64,000 nt of DNA from Anaerolentibacter hominis (GCF_032380675.1 NZ_JAWDIX010000001.1:868001-932000); one strand, 5' to 3'; counted from the stretch's first letter, positions 40,583 to 49,914 are shown. The notes: a model not told the origin generated them from the sequence alone. Made by a program: numbers and translations.

Positions 40583-40837
40583 ATGTCGAGACAGCGGTCA
40601 TGGGAAGTGATAGAAAGTTCGGAATATGTAACGATCGGCGAGCTGGTCCGGCTGACCTGTGTGCGTTACAGCACATTGAAATTCTATACGGAGGAGGGCA
40701 TGCTTCCCTTTGAGCAGGCAGAAGAAAACCTGACAAGACGGTATCGGCGCGCGGAGAGCATGGAGCGGATCGCTTATATCAAAGAGTTGAGAGGACAGGG
40801 GAAAACGATTCCACAGATCAAGGAGATGCTTTCATGA
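40583..40837 (+). CDS. Small MerR-like DNA-binding protein
   Basis: An 84-residue protein containing only a MerR-type winged helix-turn-helix (YVTIGELVRLTCVRYSTLKF; YTEEGMLPFEQ; YRRAESMERIAYIKELRGQG). It lacks the dimerising coiled coil and effector domain. It lies directly after the GPP34-like gene and is probably co-expressed, perhaps as its regulator. The ATG at 40583 follows GAGGTGG. Confidence 0.82.
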   Translation: MSRQRSWEVIESSEYVTIGELVRLTCVRYSTLKFYTEEGMLPFEQAEENLTRRYRRAESMERIAYIKELRGQGKTIPQIKEMLS

Positions 40838-40945
40838 ATTAAAAATTGTAAACAACAGGGGGCATTGCAGGCTCCCTTTTCTTTTGTTTCAATATTATTT
40901 CTACAATTCTGGCTGTTTTTGCCCGAAAAAAGGAAATGTTATAAG

Positions 40946-40957
40946 TGAATCGATTCA
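40946..40957. promoter_or_regulatory. 12-bp perfect palindrome before the second ECF operon
   Basis: TGAATCGATTCA lies 38 bases before the sigma gene start. It could be an operator or part of the promoter; there is no other evidence. Confidence 0.3.
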
Positions 40958-40994
40958 TAGCTGTACAGGTAGATTGGAGAACGGGAGGAATACG

Positions 40995-41555
40995 ATGACG
41001 GATCAGGAAATGCTGGAGCAGCTGCATAAGAATCCCTCGACTGCATTGGAGCAAATAATAGATTGTTATGCCGGATTGATCTATGCGATTGCCCGCAATA
41101 AGTTAAATTCCGTCGGCAGCAGGGAAGATATAGAAGACTGCGTCAGTGATATCTTTGCACAGTTTTACGAAAAGCGGGGAGATGTGGACTTAAACCGTGG
41201 AAGCATCAAATCCTTTTTGATGATTCTTGCCAAGCGGACGGCAATAAAGCGGTTTCAGAAACTATGCGGAGAGAAAAATGCCGTTCATTCCGGGGCGGAA
41301 GACCTCGCGGACCTTCCCCTGCCGTCCGGAGATGACACAGAACAGGAAGCAATCCGCAGGACACAACGAAGAGAACTTTTACAGGCAGTGAAAGATCTGG
41401 GGGAACCGGACTGCGGTATTCTTCTGCGGAAGTATTTTCTCGGACAGACTGCCGGGGAGATTGGAAAAGCGCTTTCGCTGTCCAAAAACGCGGTGGAGAA
41501 ACGGGCGGCCCGCAGCCTGGTAAAGCTGAAGGAATGGCTGGGGGAACGGGTATGA
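40995..41555 (+). CDS. RNA polymerase sigma factor, ECF type
   Basis: A 186-residue protein. Region 2 includes REDIEDCVSDIFAQFYEKRG near residue 54; region 4 includes TAGEIGKALSLSKNAVEKRAARSLVKLKEW at the end. The ATG at 40995 follows GGGAGGAATACG. The next gene encodes a single-pass membrane protein, repeating the arrangement of the sigma operon at 16249. The regulon is unknown. Confidence 0.92.
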   Translation: MTDQEMLEQLHKNPSTALEQIIDCYAGLIYAIARNKLNSVGSREDIEDCVSDIFAQFYEKRGDVDLNRGSIKSFLMILAKRTAIKRFQKLCGEKNAVHSGAEDLADLPLPSGDDTEQEAIRRTQRRELLQAVKDLGEPDCGILLRKYFLGQTAGEIGKALSLSKNAVEKRAARSLVKLKEWLGERV

Positions 41556-41596
41556 TTATTTTGCAGGCTTAATATCGGGAAAGGTGTGATATTAGA

Positions 41597-42739
41597 ATGG
41601 ATCAGAAATTAAAAGAAGTTCTGGAGAATTTGACAGAAGAAGAGATTCTGGAACTGGATGATATAAAGCTGGACTGTCCAATGGAGGAAGGACAGCTTGA
41701 AAGAATTAAAAAGGCGGCTTTTGATAAGGCCGGTCTGGAAGAGGAAAAGAAGATCAGCTATACATGGGTTTTCCCAATTGCAGCCTGTGTCGTCTTGTTT
41801 CTGATCGTGGTGCCTCTCGTACGGATCATCGGCAACCGAAGGCTGCCGGACTACAAGGTCGTGCATGAGGACCCATTGATACAGGATGATGCGGCGAAAG
41901 AGAGTACAGAAGAAGACGGAGACAATATGTCGGAGGCGGAGCAGCCGGTCGTGGACGGCGCGGTTCAGAATGAATATGCACCGGTGCTGAGTACCTATTA
42001 TGCCGAACATGGTTATCCGGATTATCTGGGAGGCATCTACACGGACGATGATGATGCTCTGGTTGTCCTGCTGTGTGAGGATACTACGGATATACGAAGA
42101 GAAATTGAAGAACTGGCAGGCACACAGGACATCCGCTATGAGGAGGCAGCGTATTCCTACCAATATCTGACTTCAATTCTGAATGAACTGTCTGAGAAAA
42201 TGGGAAGCGGCGAAATGTCCTTCGTTATCCGCGCGGAACTGGACGATAAGGCAAACAGGATCAACATCTACATGACCAGCGCAGGAACACGGGAACGCAG
42301 GATGGCGGCGGATCTGGACAGGGAAGGAAGAGGGGAAGCGCTGAATCTTTTTCTGGTGGAAGAGTCAGAGCTGCCGAATCTGGATGACGATCAGAAAGAC
42401 GCCGGCAAGGTAAGTGCACAGATAAAGGAAGAGACCGTAACGGCTAAAGACAAGAGTTTTACAGTTCTGCTTACGAACCATCTGGATGAGGAACTGGCAT
42501 TTGGAGAGGAGCCTTGTCTGGAAAGGGAAGAGGACGGGACATGGAAAGCCGTGGAGACCAGGGAAAATGTGGCCTGGCATGATATCGCCCATATCCTTAG
42601 GTCCGGAGAATCCGGTGAAGATACGGTATATCTGAGCAGTATGTATAAGGATCTTACACCGGGACATTACCGGTACAGCAAGAAGCTGACCGGTGAGAGC
42701 GGAAGCTTTATGGCGAAAGCAGAATTCGACATAAAATAG
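41597..42739 (+). CDS. Single-pass membrane protein coupled to an ECF sigma gene, possible anti-sigma factor
   Basis: A 380-residue protein. About 55 acidic cytoplasmic residues (LKEVLENLTEEEILELDDIK) are followed by one membrane helix (WVFPIAACVVLFLIVVPLV) and a large outside domain with acidic and Tyr-rich stretches and an Ig-like C-terminal part (KSFTVLLTNHLDEELAFGEE; YKDLTPGHYRYSKKL). The C-terminal part resembles immunoglobulin-like domains of Clostridial stress sensors. It probably tethers the sigma factor encoded upstream. The start follows AAAGGTG. Confidence 0.75.
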   Translation: MDQKLKEVLENLTEEEILELDDIKLDCPMEEGQLERIKKAAFDKAGLEEEKKISYTWVFPIAACVVLFLIVVPLVRIIGNRRLPDYKVVHEDPLIQDDAAKESTEEDGDNMSEAEQPVVDGAVQNEYAPVLSTYYAEHGYPDYLGGIYTDDDDALVVLLCEDTTDIRREIEELAGTQDIRYEEAAYSYQYLTSILNELSEKMGSGEMSFVIRAELDDKANRINIYMTSAGTRERRMAADLDREGRGEALNLFLVEESELPNLDDDQKDAGKVSAQIKEETVTAKDKSFTVLLTNHLDEELAFGEEPCLEREEDGTWKAVETRENVAWHDIAHILRSGESGEDTVYLSSMYKDLTPGHYRYSKKLTGESGSFMAKAEFDIK

Positions 42740-42768
42740 CGGACGTGAAAACAAGCGGAATGTGGTAA

Positions 42769-42813
42769 CAAAAGAGAGACTGTCTGCGGTGAACTGACAG
42801 TCTCTCTTTTGCA
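42769..42813 (+). terminator. Terminator of the second ECF operon
   Basis: CAAAAGAGAGACTGTC pairs perfectly over 16 bp with GACAGTCTCTCTTTTG across an 11-base loop. Confidence 0.9.
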
Positions 42814-42893
42814 TTAGGAACAGGCGAAGCCGTGACTCGCTCATTAGGCTCCGGTTATGCGATTGCGTCTTATATCCAATCAGGCATACTAAA

Positions 42894-43547
42894 TCAGCGC
42901 GGTAAACAGAAATTTAGTAGTATGCCTTTCATAATTTCTGATAATTGCTCAGGATTTTCAACCATAATCATATGACATGAGTCATGGATAAACACTAAAT
43001 TTAATTTACTTAAAACCTGTGCTGATAAATTTAAATCCTGAATTTTAGCTGGATACTCAGGTATACCCCGGTCACCATAAATCGCATAAATATCCTGTGA
43101 GATGTCATTTACTAAATTGGTATAATCAAAGTCAACTTGAAATGACTTCAGTAATTCAGCAGTATAAAATTCCTTTTCTTCACGTAACATTTGGAGAATA
43201 CTATCTCCATACTTCTCCATATTTTTTTGTGTCATTAAATTTCTATAAAATTCATTAGCGGGTTTCAAATTAGTCTCTAAATAAATTATTTTACCGACGT
43301 TCATTTTATATTCTGCAATCAATTGCAATGCAATGATTCCTCCGAGACTGTGGCCTATGATCGCATCGTAACAATGATGCCCATAGTTTCTATAAACCCA
43401 CTCAGTAATATCAACAACTTTTTTTGCATTTAATGTTACGTCGTGCGGGTACTCCACGTAGTCAATATCAAAGTCTCTTAAATAAGGTTTTATATAATCC
43501 CATATATGTTTCGTACAATTAACACCGTAAAGTAACATCAGTCGCAT
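42894..43547 (-). CDS. Alpha/beta hydrolase
   Basis: A 217-residue protein with the nucleophile elbow GHSLGG near residue 65, a probable catalytic His in FIHDSCHMIMVENPEQ near the end, and Asp in YGDRGIPEYP. The fold suits an esterase or thioesterase; the substrate is unknown. The gene is clearly more AT-rich than both neighbours and uses many AAA/ATT/TTA codons, suggesting acquisition by transfer. The start follows GGAAGGAAATAAATC. Confidence 0.85.
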   Translation of the reverse strand: MRLMLLYGVNCTKHIWDYIKPYLRDFDIDYVEYPHDVTLNAKKVVDITEWVYRNYGHHCYDAIIGHSLGGIIALQLIAEYKMNVGKIIYLETNLKPANEFYRNLMTQKNMEKYGDSILQMLREEKEFYTAELLKSFQVDFDYTNLVNDISQDIYAIYGDRGIPEYPAKIQDLNLSAQVLSKLNLVFIHDSCHMIMVENPEQLSEIMKGILLNFCLPR

Positions 43548-43786
43548 GATTTATTTCCTTCCATAAGTTACGGTTAAATCCTCAACGGATATTTATTATA
43601 GATTTATCTGACATCCATACTAACATACCGGGCTGTGCGCTACAATGGACTTAATAAAATGATTTTTCCATTAGTCTTTGGCATACCATGGCGTGGATCT
43701 CGCCGAAGCTTGAGTAAATACGTGAAATCTGATACACTAAATATAATATATGGTTTCATCACTGAGATTCGGAAGGGGGAGTCAGG

Positions 43787-44221
43787 GTGGAAGAAGAGAA
43801 AGAATATGGAAAAAAGTCCTATCTGGGATTTGTTCTGTGGATCATTGGATTTATGGCGGCATCCGGAGGAGGCGCCAGGCTGTATTATGTCTGGTTCCCG
43901 GAAGATTCCGGTACCGGGGCCATGCTCTTTACCCTGACAGTGGCCTATTTTGCTGTGGTTTTTCTAATGTGGCTTATATTTATCACCCAGAAAATATACT
44001 GGCTGAACGGTGTGGAGTACGAGGATGCCAAGGAGGCCGGGGAAAGCAGGCGAAAAGCCTGTGCCAGAGCCCATTTGATCTTATTTCTGAAAAATTTTCT
44101 TGCCTGGCTGGTTTACTGCGCGGCGGCGGTCTTGTTTTCTCTGCCGGTTGCGTTAAACTGTGTGGTATTTCTTGCTGTGGTAATCATACCGGCGGTCTGG
44201 TCGATGAAGATTAAATTATAG
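43787..44221 (+). CDS. Four-helix membrane protein of unknown function
   Basis: A 144-residue protein from the GTG after GGGGGAGTCAGG. Hydrophobic helices lie near residues 13-32, 44-66, 98-116 and 120-138. A charged loop (GVEYEDAKEAGESRRKAC) separates the two halves. It is 13 bases before another membrane-protein gene and probably in one operon with it. No family is recognised. Confidence 0.75.
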   Translation: MEEEKEYGKKSYLGFVLWIIGFMAASGGGARLYYVWFPEDSGTGAMLFTLTVAYFAVVFLMWLIFITQKIYWLNGVEYEDAKEAGESRRKACARAHLILFLKNFLAWLVYCAAAVLFSLPVALNCVVFLAVVIIPAVWSMKIKL

Positions 44222-44234
44222 GGGGAGCGGGAGT

Positions 44235-44696
44235 ATGAAAAAAGAGAGAAATCAACTGGCGGAATTTATTATAGGTATTGCCCTGTTTGCGGTGGGGGCG
44301 TTCTGGCTCATGTCCAGCGTGACGGTCACCACGGGATTTTACAGCTGGGGGTTCGGAGGCTTTCGGGTGGGCGGCCTGGTGATTGTGCCCTTTGTGGCCG
44401 GAATCATCTGGCTCTTTGTCAACCATGAATCTATGGGAGCGAAGCTGCTTGCCGGCGTGGGATTTTTGATTATCATCGCATCTATCATATTTGGGACACG
44501 CTTTTACTTTATGAGCCGTTCCCTGTATGAATATCTGCTGATGGTTGTCTTTATTTTCGGCGGCCTTGCCCTGATCTTAAAGGTGCTGCTGGCGAAACCG
44601 AAATCACAGGATCAGGAGGACGATGTGAGACAGTTAAAGCAGGATTATAATAAGGTGGAGAAAGAACTGGAAGAATTGAAAAAGAAACTGAAATAG
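44235..44696 (+). CDS. Membrane protein with C-terminal coiled coil
   Basis: A 153-residue protein with four hydrophobic helices (residues 8-28, 42-62, 68-86, 98-116) and a final charged coiled coil (DVRQLKQDYNKVEKELEELK). It starts after GGGGGAGCGGGAGT. The coiled coil may contact a cytosolic partner; function unknown. Confidence 0.78.
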   Translation: MKKERNQLAEFIIGIALFAVGAFWLMSSVTVTTGFYSWGFGGFRVGGLVIVPFVAGIIWLFVNHESMGAKLLAGVGFLIIIASIIFGTRFYFMSRSLYEYLLMVVFIFGGLALILKVLLAKPKSQDQEDDVRQLKQDYNKVEKELEELKKKLK

Positions 44697-44699
44697 ATA

Positions 44700-44735
44700 C
44701 AGGGCTTCCTGTCTGCGGACGGGAGGCCCTGTTCT
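44700..44735 (+). terminator. Terminator
   Basis: CAGGGC-t-TCC-t-GTC pairs with GAC-g-GGA-g-GCCCTG around TGCG, followed by TTCTG. Confidence 0.75.
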
Positions 44736-44747
44736 GCAATAAGGCGG

Positions 44748-45587
44748 TCAGCCGATGCCGCGGCCATGCTCCACACGGTATACGGTAGGCGAAACTCCTT
44801 TTATCTTATGAAATGCCTTGGAGAAATAAAGGCTGTTGTCAAATCCCACGGAATTGGCCACCGCCGTGACCGACAAGTCGGTGGTTTTGAGCAGCTGACA
44901 GGCCCGGCTGATCCGATAGCCGGACAGATATTCTTTCGGAGAACAATTTAGAAAGCTCCGGAACTCCCGGTACAGATGGCTTCGGCTGACACCCGCATAG
45001 GCGGCGATATCCTCGATGGAAATCGGATAGGAAAAGTGGGAGGAAATATAATCCAGAGCCATTTTTACATAGGAGGACTTCCCAGGGGAGCTGCCTGCGC
45101 CCGCGGTCTTCTCCATCAGAACCGACAGAGCGAGATAGAGCTGGCCTGTCATGCGGACGGCGGCGTCCAGCGTATTCCCCCTGGCCTTATAGATGCGGTA
45201 GAGGCTCTTCTGAATCCGCTCTCCCTCCGGATGACGGCGCAGGATGGGATGGTTCCGGGTAAATGGCGTGGACTCCAGAATGGGAAGGGCGTCGTTGCCG
45301 GAAAATCCCACCCAGTAATATTCCCAGGGATCGGCCTCGTCCGCCTGATAGGAAATCTCTGTATCGGGATAGACCAGAAAACAGTCCCCGGCCCGGAGGG
45401 TAAATATCCTGTCCCCGGTTTTATAACAGCCCGAACCGGATACGATATAGTGTATCAGGAAGTGATCACGCACGCCGGGACCCCACTGGTAGAGAGACTC
45501 ACATTTTTGCAGTCCCACATTATAGACCGACAGGGACATCAGTTCTTTTTCCTGCACTTTATAGGAATTCTTGAAGGTATCCGGCAT
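44748..45587 (-). CDS. AraC family transcriptional regulator
   Basis: A 279-residue protein: N-terminal cupin-type sugar-sensing domain (GDRIFTLRAGDCFLVYPDTE near residue 57) and a C-terminal double helix-turn-helix (SIEDIAAYAGVSRSHLYREF and VTAVANSVGFDNSLYFSKAF). This layout is shared with RafR/MsmR-type regulators of alpha-galactoside use. It is divergent from galE by 233 bases, so control of the galactose operon is likely. The start follows AAAGGAGGCGCC. Confidence 0.93.
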   Translation of the reverse strand: MPDTFKNSYKVQEKELMSLSVYNVGLQKCESLYQWGPGVRDHFLIHYIVSGSGCYKTGDRIFTLRAGDCFLVYPDTEISYQADEADPWEYYWVGFSGNDALPILESTPFTRNHPILRRHPEGERIQKSLYRIYKARGNTLDAAVRMTGQLYLALSVLMEKTAGAGSSPGKSSYVKMALDYISSHFSYPISIEDIAAYAGVSRSHLYREFRSFLNCSPKEYLSGYRISRACQLLKTTDLSVTAVANSVGFDNSLYFSKAFHKIKGVSPTVYRVEHGRGIG

Positions 45588-45710
45588 ACTGGCGCCTCCT
45601 TTCCTTGTATTGATTCCAGTATACAGCAGATATTTTTACTCATGCAACAAAATTACATGGAAAAAGAACATTTTCTCATTTACCGGAGCGGAAAAAAATA
45701 GGATAATGAA

Positions 45711-45758
45711 AAAAAGCGAAGCGTTTGAGAAGGGGCCCGGTTGTTTGGATTAGAACGT
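45711..45758. repeat. Partial copy of the hairpin-array element found at 53546
   Basis: About 27 bases (AAAAAGCGAAGCGTTTGAGA, then AGGGGCCC) match the reverse complement of the array end near 53540-53566, with one G inserted, and TGGAATGAG follows in both places. It lies upstream of galE, between the divergent AraC and galE genes. Confidence 0.65.
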
Positions 45759-45820
45759 GGAATGAGTACAGGAATTAATAACGGGACAGCAATTGTCTAT
45801 TTCAGAATGGAGGAATAAAT

Positions 45821-46813
45821 ATGAAGATACTGGTGCTTGGCGGAGCCGGATATATAGGCTCTCACATGGTATATGAACTGATCGACAGGGGAGACGAGGT
45901 GGTTGTCATTGATAACCTGGAGACGGGACACCTTGAGGCGGTTCATCCGGACGCGGTTTTTTACCAGGGGGATATCAGGGACCGGGCCTTTCTGGAGCGT
46001 GTGCTGACAAAAGAAACGGATATCTGCGGTGTGATTCACTTTGCGGCGAATTCCCTCGTCGGCGAGAGTATGACGAATCCATTGAAATATTACGATAACA
46101 ACTTGTGCGGGACCAAGGTGCTGCTGGAGGCTTTAGTGGCCCACGGCATTGACAAGGTGGTATTTTCCTCCACCGCGGCGACCTATGGGGAACCGGAGCG
46201 GACCCCGATTCTGGAAACCGATCCCACTAACCCTACCAATCCTTATGGGGAGACCAAGCTTTCCATGGAGAAAATGTTTAAATGGACCGGCGCAGCCCAC
46301 GGCCTCCGCTTTGTATCGCTGCGGTACTTTAACGCCTGCGGCGCCCATGAAAGCGGCAGGATCGGCGAGGCTCACAGCCCGGAGACCCATCTGATTCCCC
46401 TGATCCTGCAGGTGCCTTTGGGGCAGAGAAAGACGATCAGCATATTCGGGTCGGATTATCCGACCAAGGACGGAACCTGTGTGAGGGATTATATTCATGT
46501 GACCGATCTGGCCAGAGCGCATGTGCTGGCTCTCAACTATCTGATGAACGGCGGGGAGAGCAGTATCTTCAATCTGGGCAACGGCGTGGGTTATACCGTG
46601 AAAGAAGTGATTGAGACAGCCAGAAAGGTGACCGGCCATCCGATTCCGGCCAGCCTGGAAGACCGAAGGGGAGGGGACCCCGCGGTATTAGTAGCTTCCA
46701 GCGAGAAGGCGGAAACGGTTCTGGGATGGAAGCCGGAGAAGGGTAACCTGGAGGAAATTATAGCCTCCGCATGGAACTGGCACAGGAATCATCCGGAGGG
46801 ATACCGGAGCTAA
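45821..46813 (+). CDS. galE: UDP-glucose 4-epimerase
   Basis: A 330-residue extended SDR with the NAD loop VLGGAGYIGSHMVYEL at the N-terminus, the catalytic set S/T in VFSSTAATYG and YxxxK in NPYGETKLSME, and the family blocks YFNACGAHESGRIGE and GTCVRDYIHVTDLA. It interconverts UDP-glucose and UDP-galactose. First gene of galE-galT-galK. The start follows GGAGGAATAAAT. Confidence 0.97.
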   Translation: MKILVLGGAGYIGSHMVYELIDRGDEVVVIDNLETGHLEAVHPDAVFYQGDIRDRAFLERVLTKETDICGVIHFAANSLVGESMTNPLKYYDNNLCGTKVLLEALVAHGIDKVVFSSTAATYGEPERTPILETDPTNPTNPYGETKLSMEKMFKWTGAAHGLRFVSLRYFNACGAHESGRIGEAHSPETHLIPLILQVPLGQRKTISIFGSDYPTKDGTCVRDYIHVTDLARAHVLALNYLMNGGESSIFNLGNGVGYTVKEVIETARKVTGHPIPASLEDRRGGDPAVLVASSEKAETVLGWKPEKGNLEEIIASAWNWHRNHPEGYRS

Positions 46814-46825
46814 GGAGGGGTGGCC

Positions 46826-48346
46826 TTGAAAGAACAGGATGCAGTCAGAAAATTAGTGGACTATGGGCTGACTCAGAAATTGATAAAACGATCGGATGCT
46901 GTCTACGCGCTGAATCAGATTTTGGACGTGATGGGGCTTTCTTCTTATGAGGGGGAACCGGCGGGGGAGCAGAAAACCGGTCCGGAAGAACTGGAAGAAG
47001 TGCTTGGCTGTCTTCTGGACTGTGCGGCGGCACGAGGGCTGCTTAAGGACGATACGGTGGCGTACCGGGATCTTTTTGACACCAGGCTGATGAACTGCCT
47101 GATGCCAAGACCCTCCCAGGTGCAGAGGAAATTCAAGAAGCTATATCAGAAATCGCCGAAGATGGCGACGGACTATTACTATAAACTCAGCTGCGACAGT
47201 GACTACATCAGACGCTACCGGATCAGCAGGGATTTAAAATGGGTGGTACCCACGGAGTTTGGCGAGCTGGATGTGACCGTGAACCTGTCCAAGCCGGAAA
47301 AAGACCCGAAGGCCATCGCGGCGGCTCTGAAAAACATTCAGGCCAATTATCCCAGCTGTCAGCTGTGCCGGGAAAATGAAGGATATGCGGGCAGAGGAAA
47401 CCATCCGGCCCGAAATACGCTGCGCCTGATCCCGATCACCATCGGAGGAACACCCTGGTATCTTCAATATTCGCCCTATGTGTATTACAATGAACACTGT
47501 ATCGCCCTGAACGGGCAGCATGTGCCGATGAAGATAGACCGGTCTGCCTTTGAGAAGCTGCTGGATTTCATCGACCTGTTTCCTCACTACTTTATCGGCT
47601 CTAATGCGGATCTGCCTATTGTGGGAGGATCAATCCTGACTCACGATCATTTCCAGGGAGGCCGCTATGAGTTTGCCATGGCGAAGGCCCCGGTGGAACA
47701 GAAGCTGGAATTTTCAGAATATCCGTCGGTGCGGGCGTGGATTGTAAAATGGCCGATGTCGGTTATCCGCCTGGAGGGGGAGGACCGGACTGCGATTGCG
47801 GACCTGGCGGACCGGCTTCTGGAAGGCTGGAGAAGCTACTCGGACCCGGAATGTTTTATCTATTCGGAGACGGACGGCACTCCCCACAACACGATCACGC
47901 CGATCGCCAGAAAACGAGGACTTCACTATGAACTGGACCTGGTGCTGCGTAATAACATAACAACGGAAGAATTTCCGGACGGAGTTTTTCACCCCCACCC
48001 GGAACTGCATCACATAAAAAAGGAAAACATCGGTTTAATCGAGGTAATGGGGCTGGCGGTGCTGCCATCCCGGCTGGAATCAGAGATGGAGCTGCTGGCT
48101 GAGTGTCTGGTGAACGGTACGCCGGCGGAACGTGTGGAAAGTATCGCGAAGCACGGGGAATGGGCGGAGCAGATCCGCAGAAAATACGAGCAGATTAACT
48201 CCGAAAATGTAAATGACATCCTGCGCAGGGAGATCGGGCTGGTCTATGAGACGATCCTTCTGCAGTGCGGCGTGTTTAAACGGGATGAGGCCGGCAGAGC
48301 CGGTTTCCGCAGATACATAGAACAGATGGGAGGTACATGGAAATGA
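46826..48346 (+). CDS. galT: UTP--hexose-1-phosphate uridylyltransferase (GalT class II)
   Basis: About 506 residues, the length of the Firmicute class II GalT. The conserved ENEGYAGRGNHPARNTLRLI and the HxH-type active-site segment SILTHDHFQGGRYEF are present. It transfers UMP to galactose-1-phosphate in the Leloir pathway. A TTG at 46826 is 7 bases after GGAGG and is preferred to the GTG at 46820, which is too close. The stop overlaps the galK start (ATGA). Confidence 0.95.
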   Translation: MKEQDAVRKLVDYGLTQKLIKRSDAVYALNQILDVMGLSSYEGEPAGEQKTGPEELEEVLGCLLDCAAARGLLKDDTVAYRDLFDTRLMNCLMPRPSQVQRKFKKLYQKSPKMATDYYYKLSCDSDYIRRYRISRDLKWVVPTEFGELDVTVNLSKPEKDPKAIAAALKNIQANYPSCQLCRENEGYAGRGNHPARNTLRLIPITIGGTPWYLQYSPYVYYNEHCIALNGQHVPMKIDRSAFEKLLDFIDLFPHYFIGSNADLPIVGGSILTHDHFQGGRYEFAMAKAPVEQKLEFSEYPSVRAWIVKWPMSVIRLEGEDRTAIADLADRLLEGWRSYSDPECFIYSETDGTPHNTITPIARKRGLHYELDLVLRNNITTEEFPDGVFHPHPELHHIKKENIGLIEVMGLAVLPSRLESEMELLAECLVNGTPAERVESIAKHGEWAEQIRRKYEQINSENVNDILRREIGLVYETILLQCGVFKRDEAGRAGFRRYIEQMGGTWK

Positions 48347-49521
48347 CAGAACAGCTGAAAGAAATATTTATTGAAAAATTCGGCCCCGGGCCGGTGCGGA
48401 CGTTTTTCGCTCCAGGCAGGGTGAACCTGATCGGGGAGCATACGGATTATAACGGCGGGCATGTATTTCCCTGCGCCCTGACTATCGGTACTTACGGGCT
48501 GGTCAGAAAAAGAGATGACAGAACGCTGCGCTTTTATTCCGTTAATTTCCCGGACGATGGCGTGGTGGAAACCTCCCTGGACGATCTGGTTTATCAGAAA
48601 GAGGCAGGCTGGACCAACTACCCGAAGAGTGTGATTTGGGCCTTTGCCCGGAAGGGTTATCAGACGGAATGTGGATTTGACTTTCTATGTTACGGGACGA
48701 TTCCCAACGGGTCCGGGCTTTCTTCTTCCGCCTCCTTGGAGGTCCTCACCGGAACCATACTGTGCGGCCTGTTCGGCTTCCCGGTGGATATGGTGGAGAA
48801 TTCCCTGATCTGCCAGATGGCGGAGAACCAGTATGTGGGAGTGAACTGCGGCATCATGGATCAATTTGCCGTGGCGGCGGGAAAGAAGGATCATGCCATC
48901 TTCCTGGATACAGCAACGCTTGAATATGAATACGCCCCCATCCGCTTAAGTGAGATGGAGCCGGGCTATAAGATCGTTATTGGAAATACCAACAAGAAAC
49001 GGGGCCTGGGCGATTCCAAATACAATGAACGGCGGAGCCAGTGTGAGGAAGCTCTGGCCCAGATTCAGAAAATCAGGCCGGTGAAAGCGCTGGGAGACCT
49101 GACGGAAGCAGAGTTTGAGGAAGTGAAGGATGCGGTGACGGACCCTCTGTGCAGAAAACGGGCAAAGCACGCCGTCTATGAGAACCAGAGGACGATCCGG
49201 GCCGTGAAAGCGTTAAAAGAAAATGATCTGGTGCAGTTTGGAAAGCTGATGAATGATTCCCACGTCTCTCTCCGGGACGACTACGAGGTGACCGGAAGAG
49301 AGCTGGATGTGATGGCGGAGGCGGCTTGGAAACAGGAGGGCGTGATCGGCGCCAGAATGACCGGGGCAGGCTTTGGAGGATGCAGTGTGAGCATCGTCAG
49401 AGCGGATGCGGTGGACGCCTTCATCGAATCCGTGGGTAAGGAATATGAGGAAACGATCGGCTGGAAGGCAGATTTTTATGTGGTGGAGATCGGAGACGGT
49501 GCAGGAGAACTGACAGAATAA
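48343..49521 (+). CDS. galK: Galactokinase
   Basis: A 392-residue GHMP kinase with the galactokinase signature GRVNLIGEHTDYNGGHVFPC at residue 25, the ATP-binding loop GSGLSSSASLEV near residue 120, and the C-terminal GARMTGAGFGGCSVS. It phosphorylates galactose at C1. The ATG at 48343 overlaps the galT stop and is 9 bases after GGGAGG; the ATG at 48337 is too close to the ribosome site. Third gene of the Leloir operon. Confidence 0.97.
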   Translation: MTEQLKEIFIEKFGPGPVRTFFAPGRVNLIGEHTDYNGGHVFPCALTIGTYGLVRKRDDRTLRFYSVNFPDDGVVETSLDDLVYQKEAGWTNYPKSVIWAFARKGYQTECGFDFLCYGTIPNGSGLSSSASLEVLTGTILCGLFGFPVDMVENSLICQMAENQYVGVNCGIMDQFAVAAGKKDHAIFLDTATLEYEYAPIRLSEMEPGYKIVIGNTNKKRGLGDSKYNERRSQCEEALAQIQKIRPVKALGDLTEAEFEEVKDAVTDPLCRKRAKHAVYENQRTIRAVKALKENDLVQFGKLMNDSHVSLRDDYEVTGRELDVMAEAAWKQEGVIGARMTGAGFGGCSVSIVRADAVDAFIESVGKEYEETIGWKADFYVVEIGDGAGELTE

Positions 49522-49539
49522 AGAAGGGAGATTTAAGTC

Positions 49540-49887
49540 ATGAAGGTGTTGTATCATGTTGATCAGAGGGATAAATGGGAATTGACTCTGGGGAATGTCA
49601 TTAATATGCTGGCCTATGGCCGGGAAAATAATGCGGAGTTTGAGATTGAAGTAGTGGCAAACGGCCCTGCCGTGGCGGATTTAAAAGAGACGGAGGCCAG
49701 AAAGAACGGCTTGCATGAGCGGCTGTCCCAGATCGGGACGGAAACCGCGGTCTGTGCCTGTAATAATGCCCTGCGGGGCCAGGGGATATTGCCGGAAGAA
49801 CTGTTAAGCTTTGTGAAGGTGGTTCCCGCCGGAGTGGTTGAGATTGCGGGTAAGCAGCAGGAGGGATTTGCCTACATAAAGCCGTGA
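49540..49887 (+). CDS. DsrE/DsrF-like family protein
   Basis: A 115-residue protein of the DsrE fold (VLYHVDQRDKWELTLGNVIN; EFEIEVVANGPAVADL) with a Cys-containing segment VCACNNALRGQGI near residue 70, where sulfur-carrying family members have their active Cys, and a closing VPAGVVEIAGKQQEGFAYIK. It is 18 bases after galK and probably cotranscribed, though no link with galactose is known. Confidence 0.88.
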   Translation: MKVLYHVDQRDKWELTLGNVINMLAYGRENNAEFEIEVVANGPAVADLKETEARKNGLHERLSQIGTETAVCACNNALRGQGILPEELLSFVKVVPAGVVEIAGKQQEGFAYIKP

Positions 49888-49914
49888 GCAGTACGTTCTA
49901 TTGTTTTATATGAG

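Noticed and set aside
43635..44214. Two alternative plus-strand frames overlapping the membrane-protein gene at 43787
   Set aside because: The frame starting at GTG 43787 has the ribosome site and four clean membrane helices; the other frames do not.
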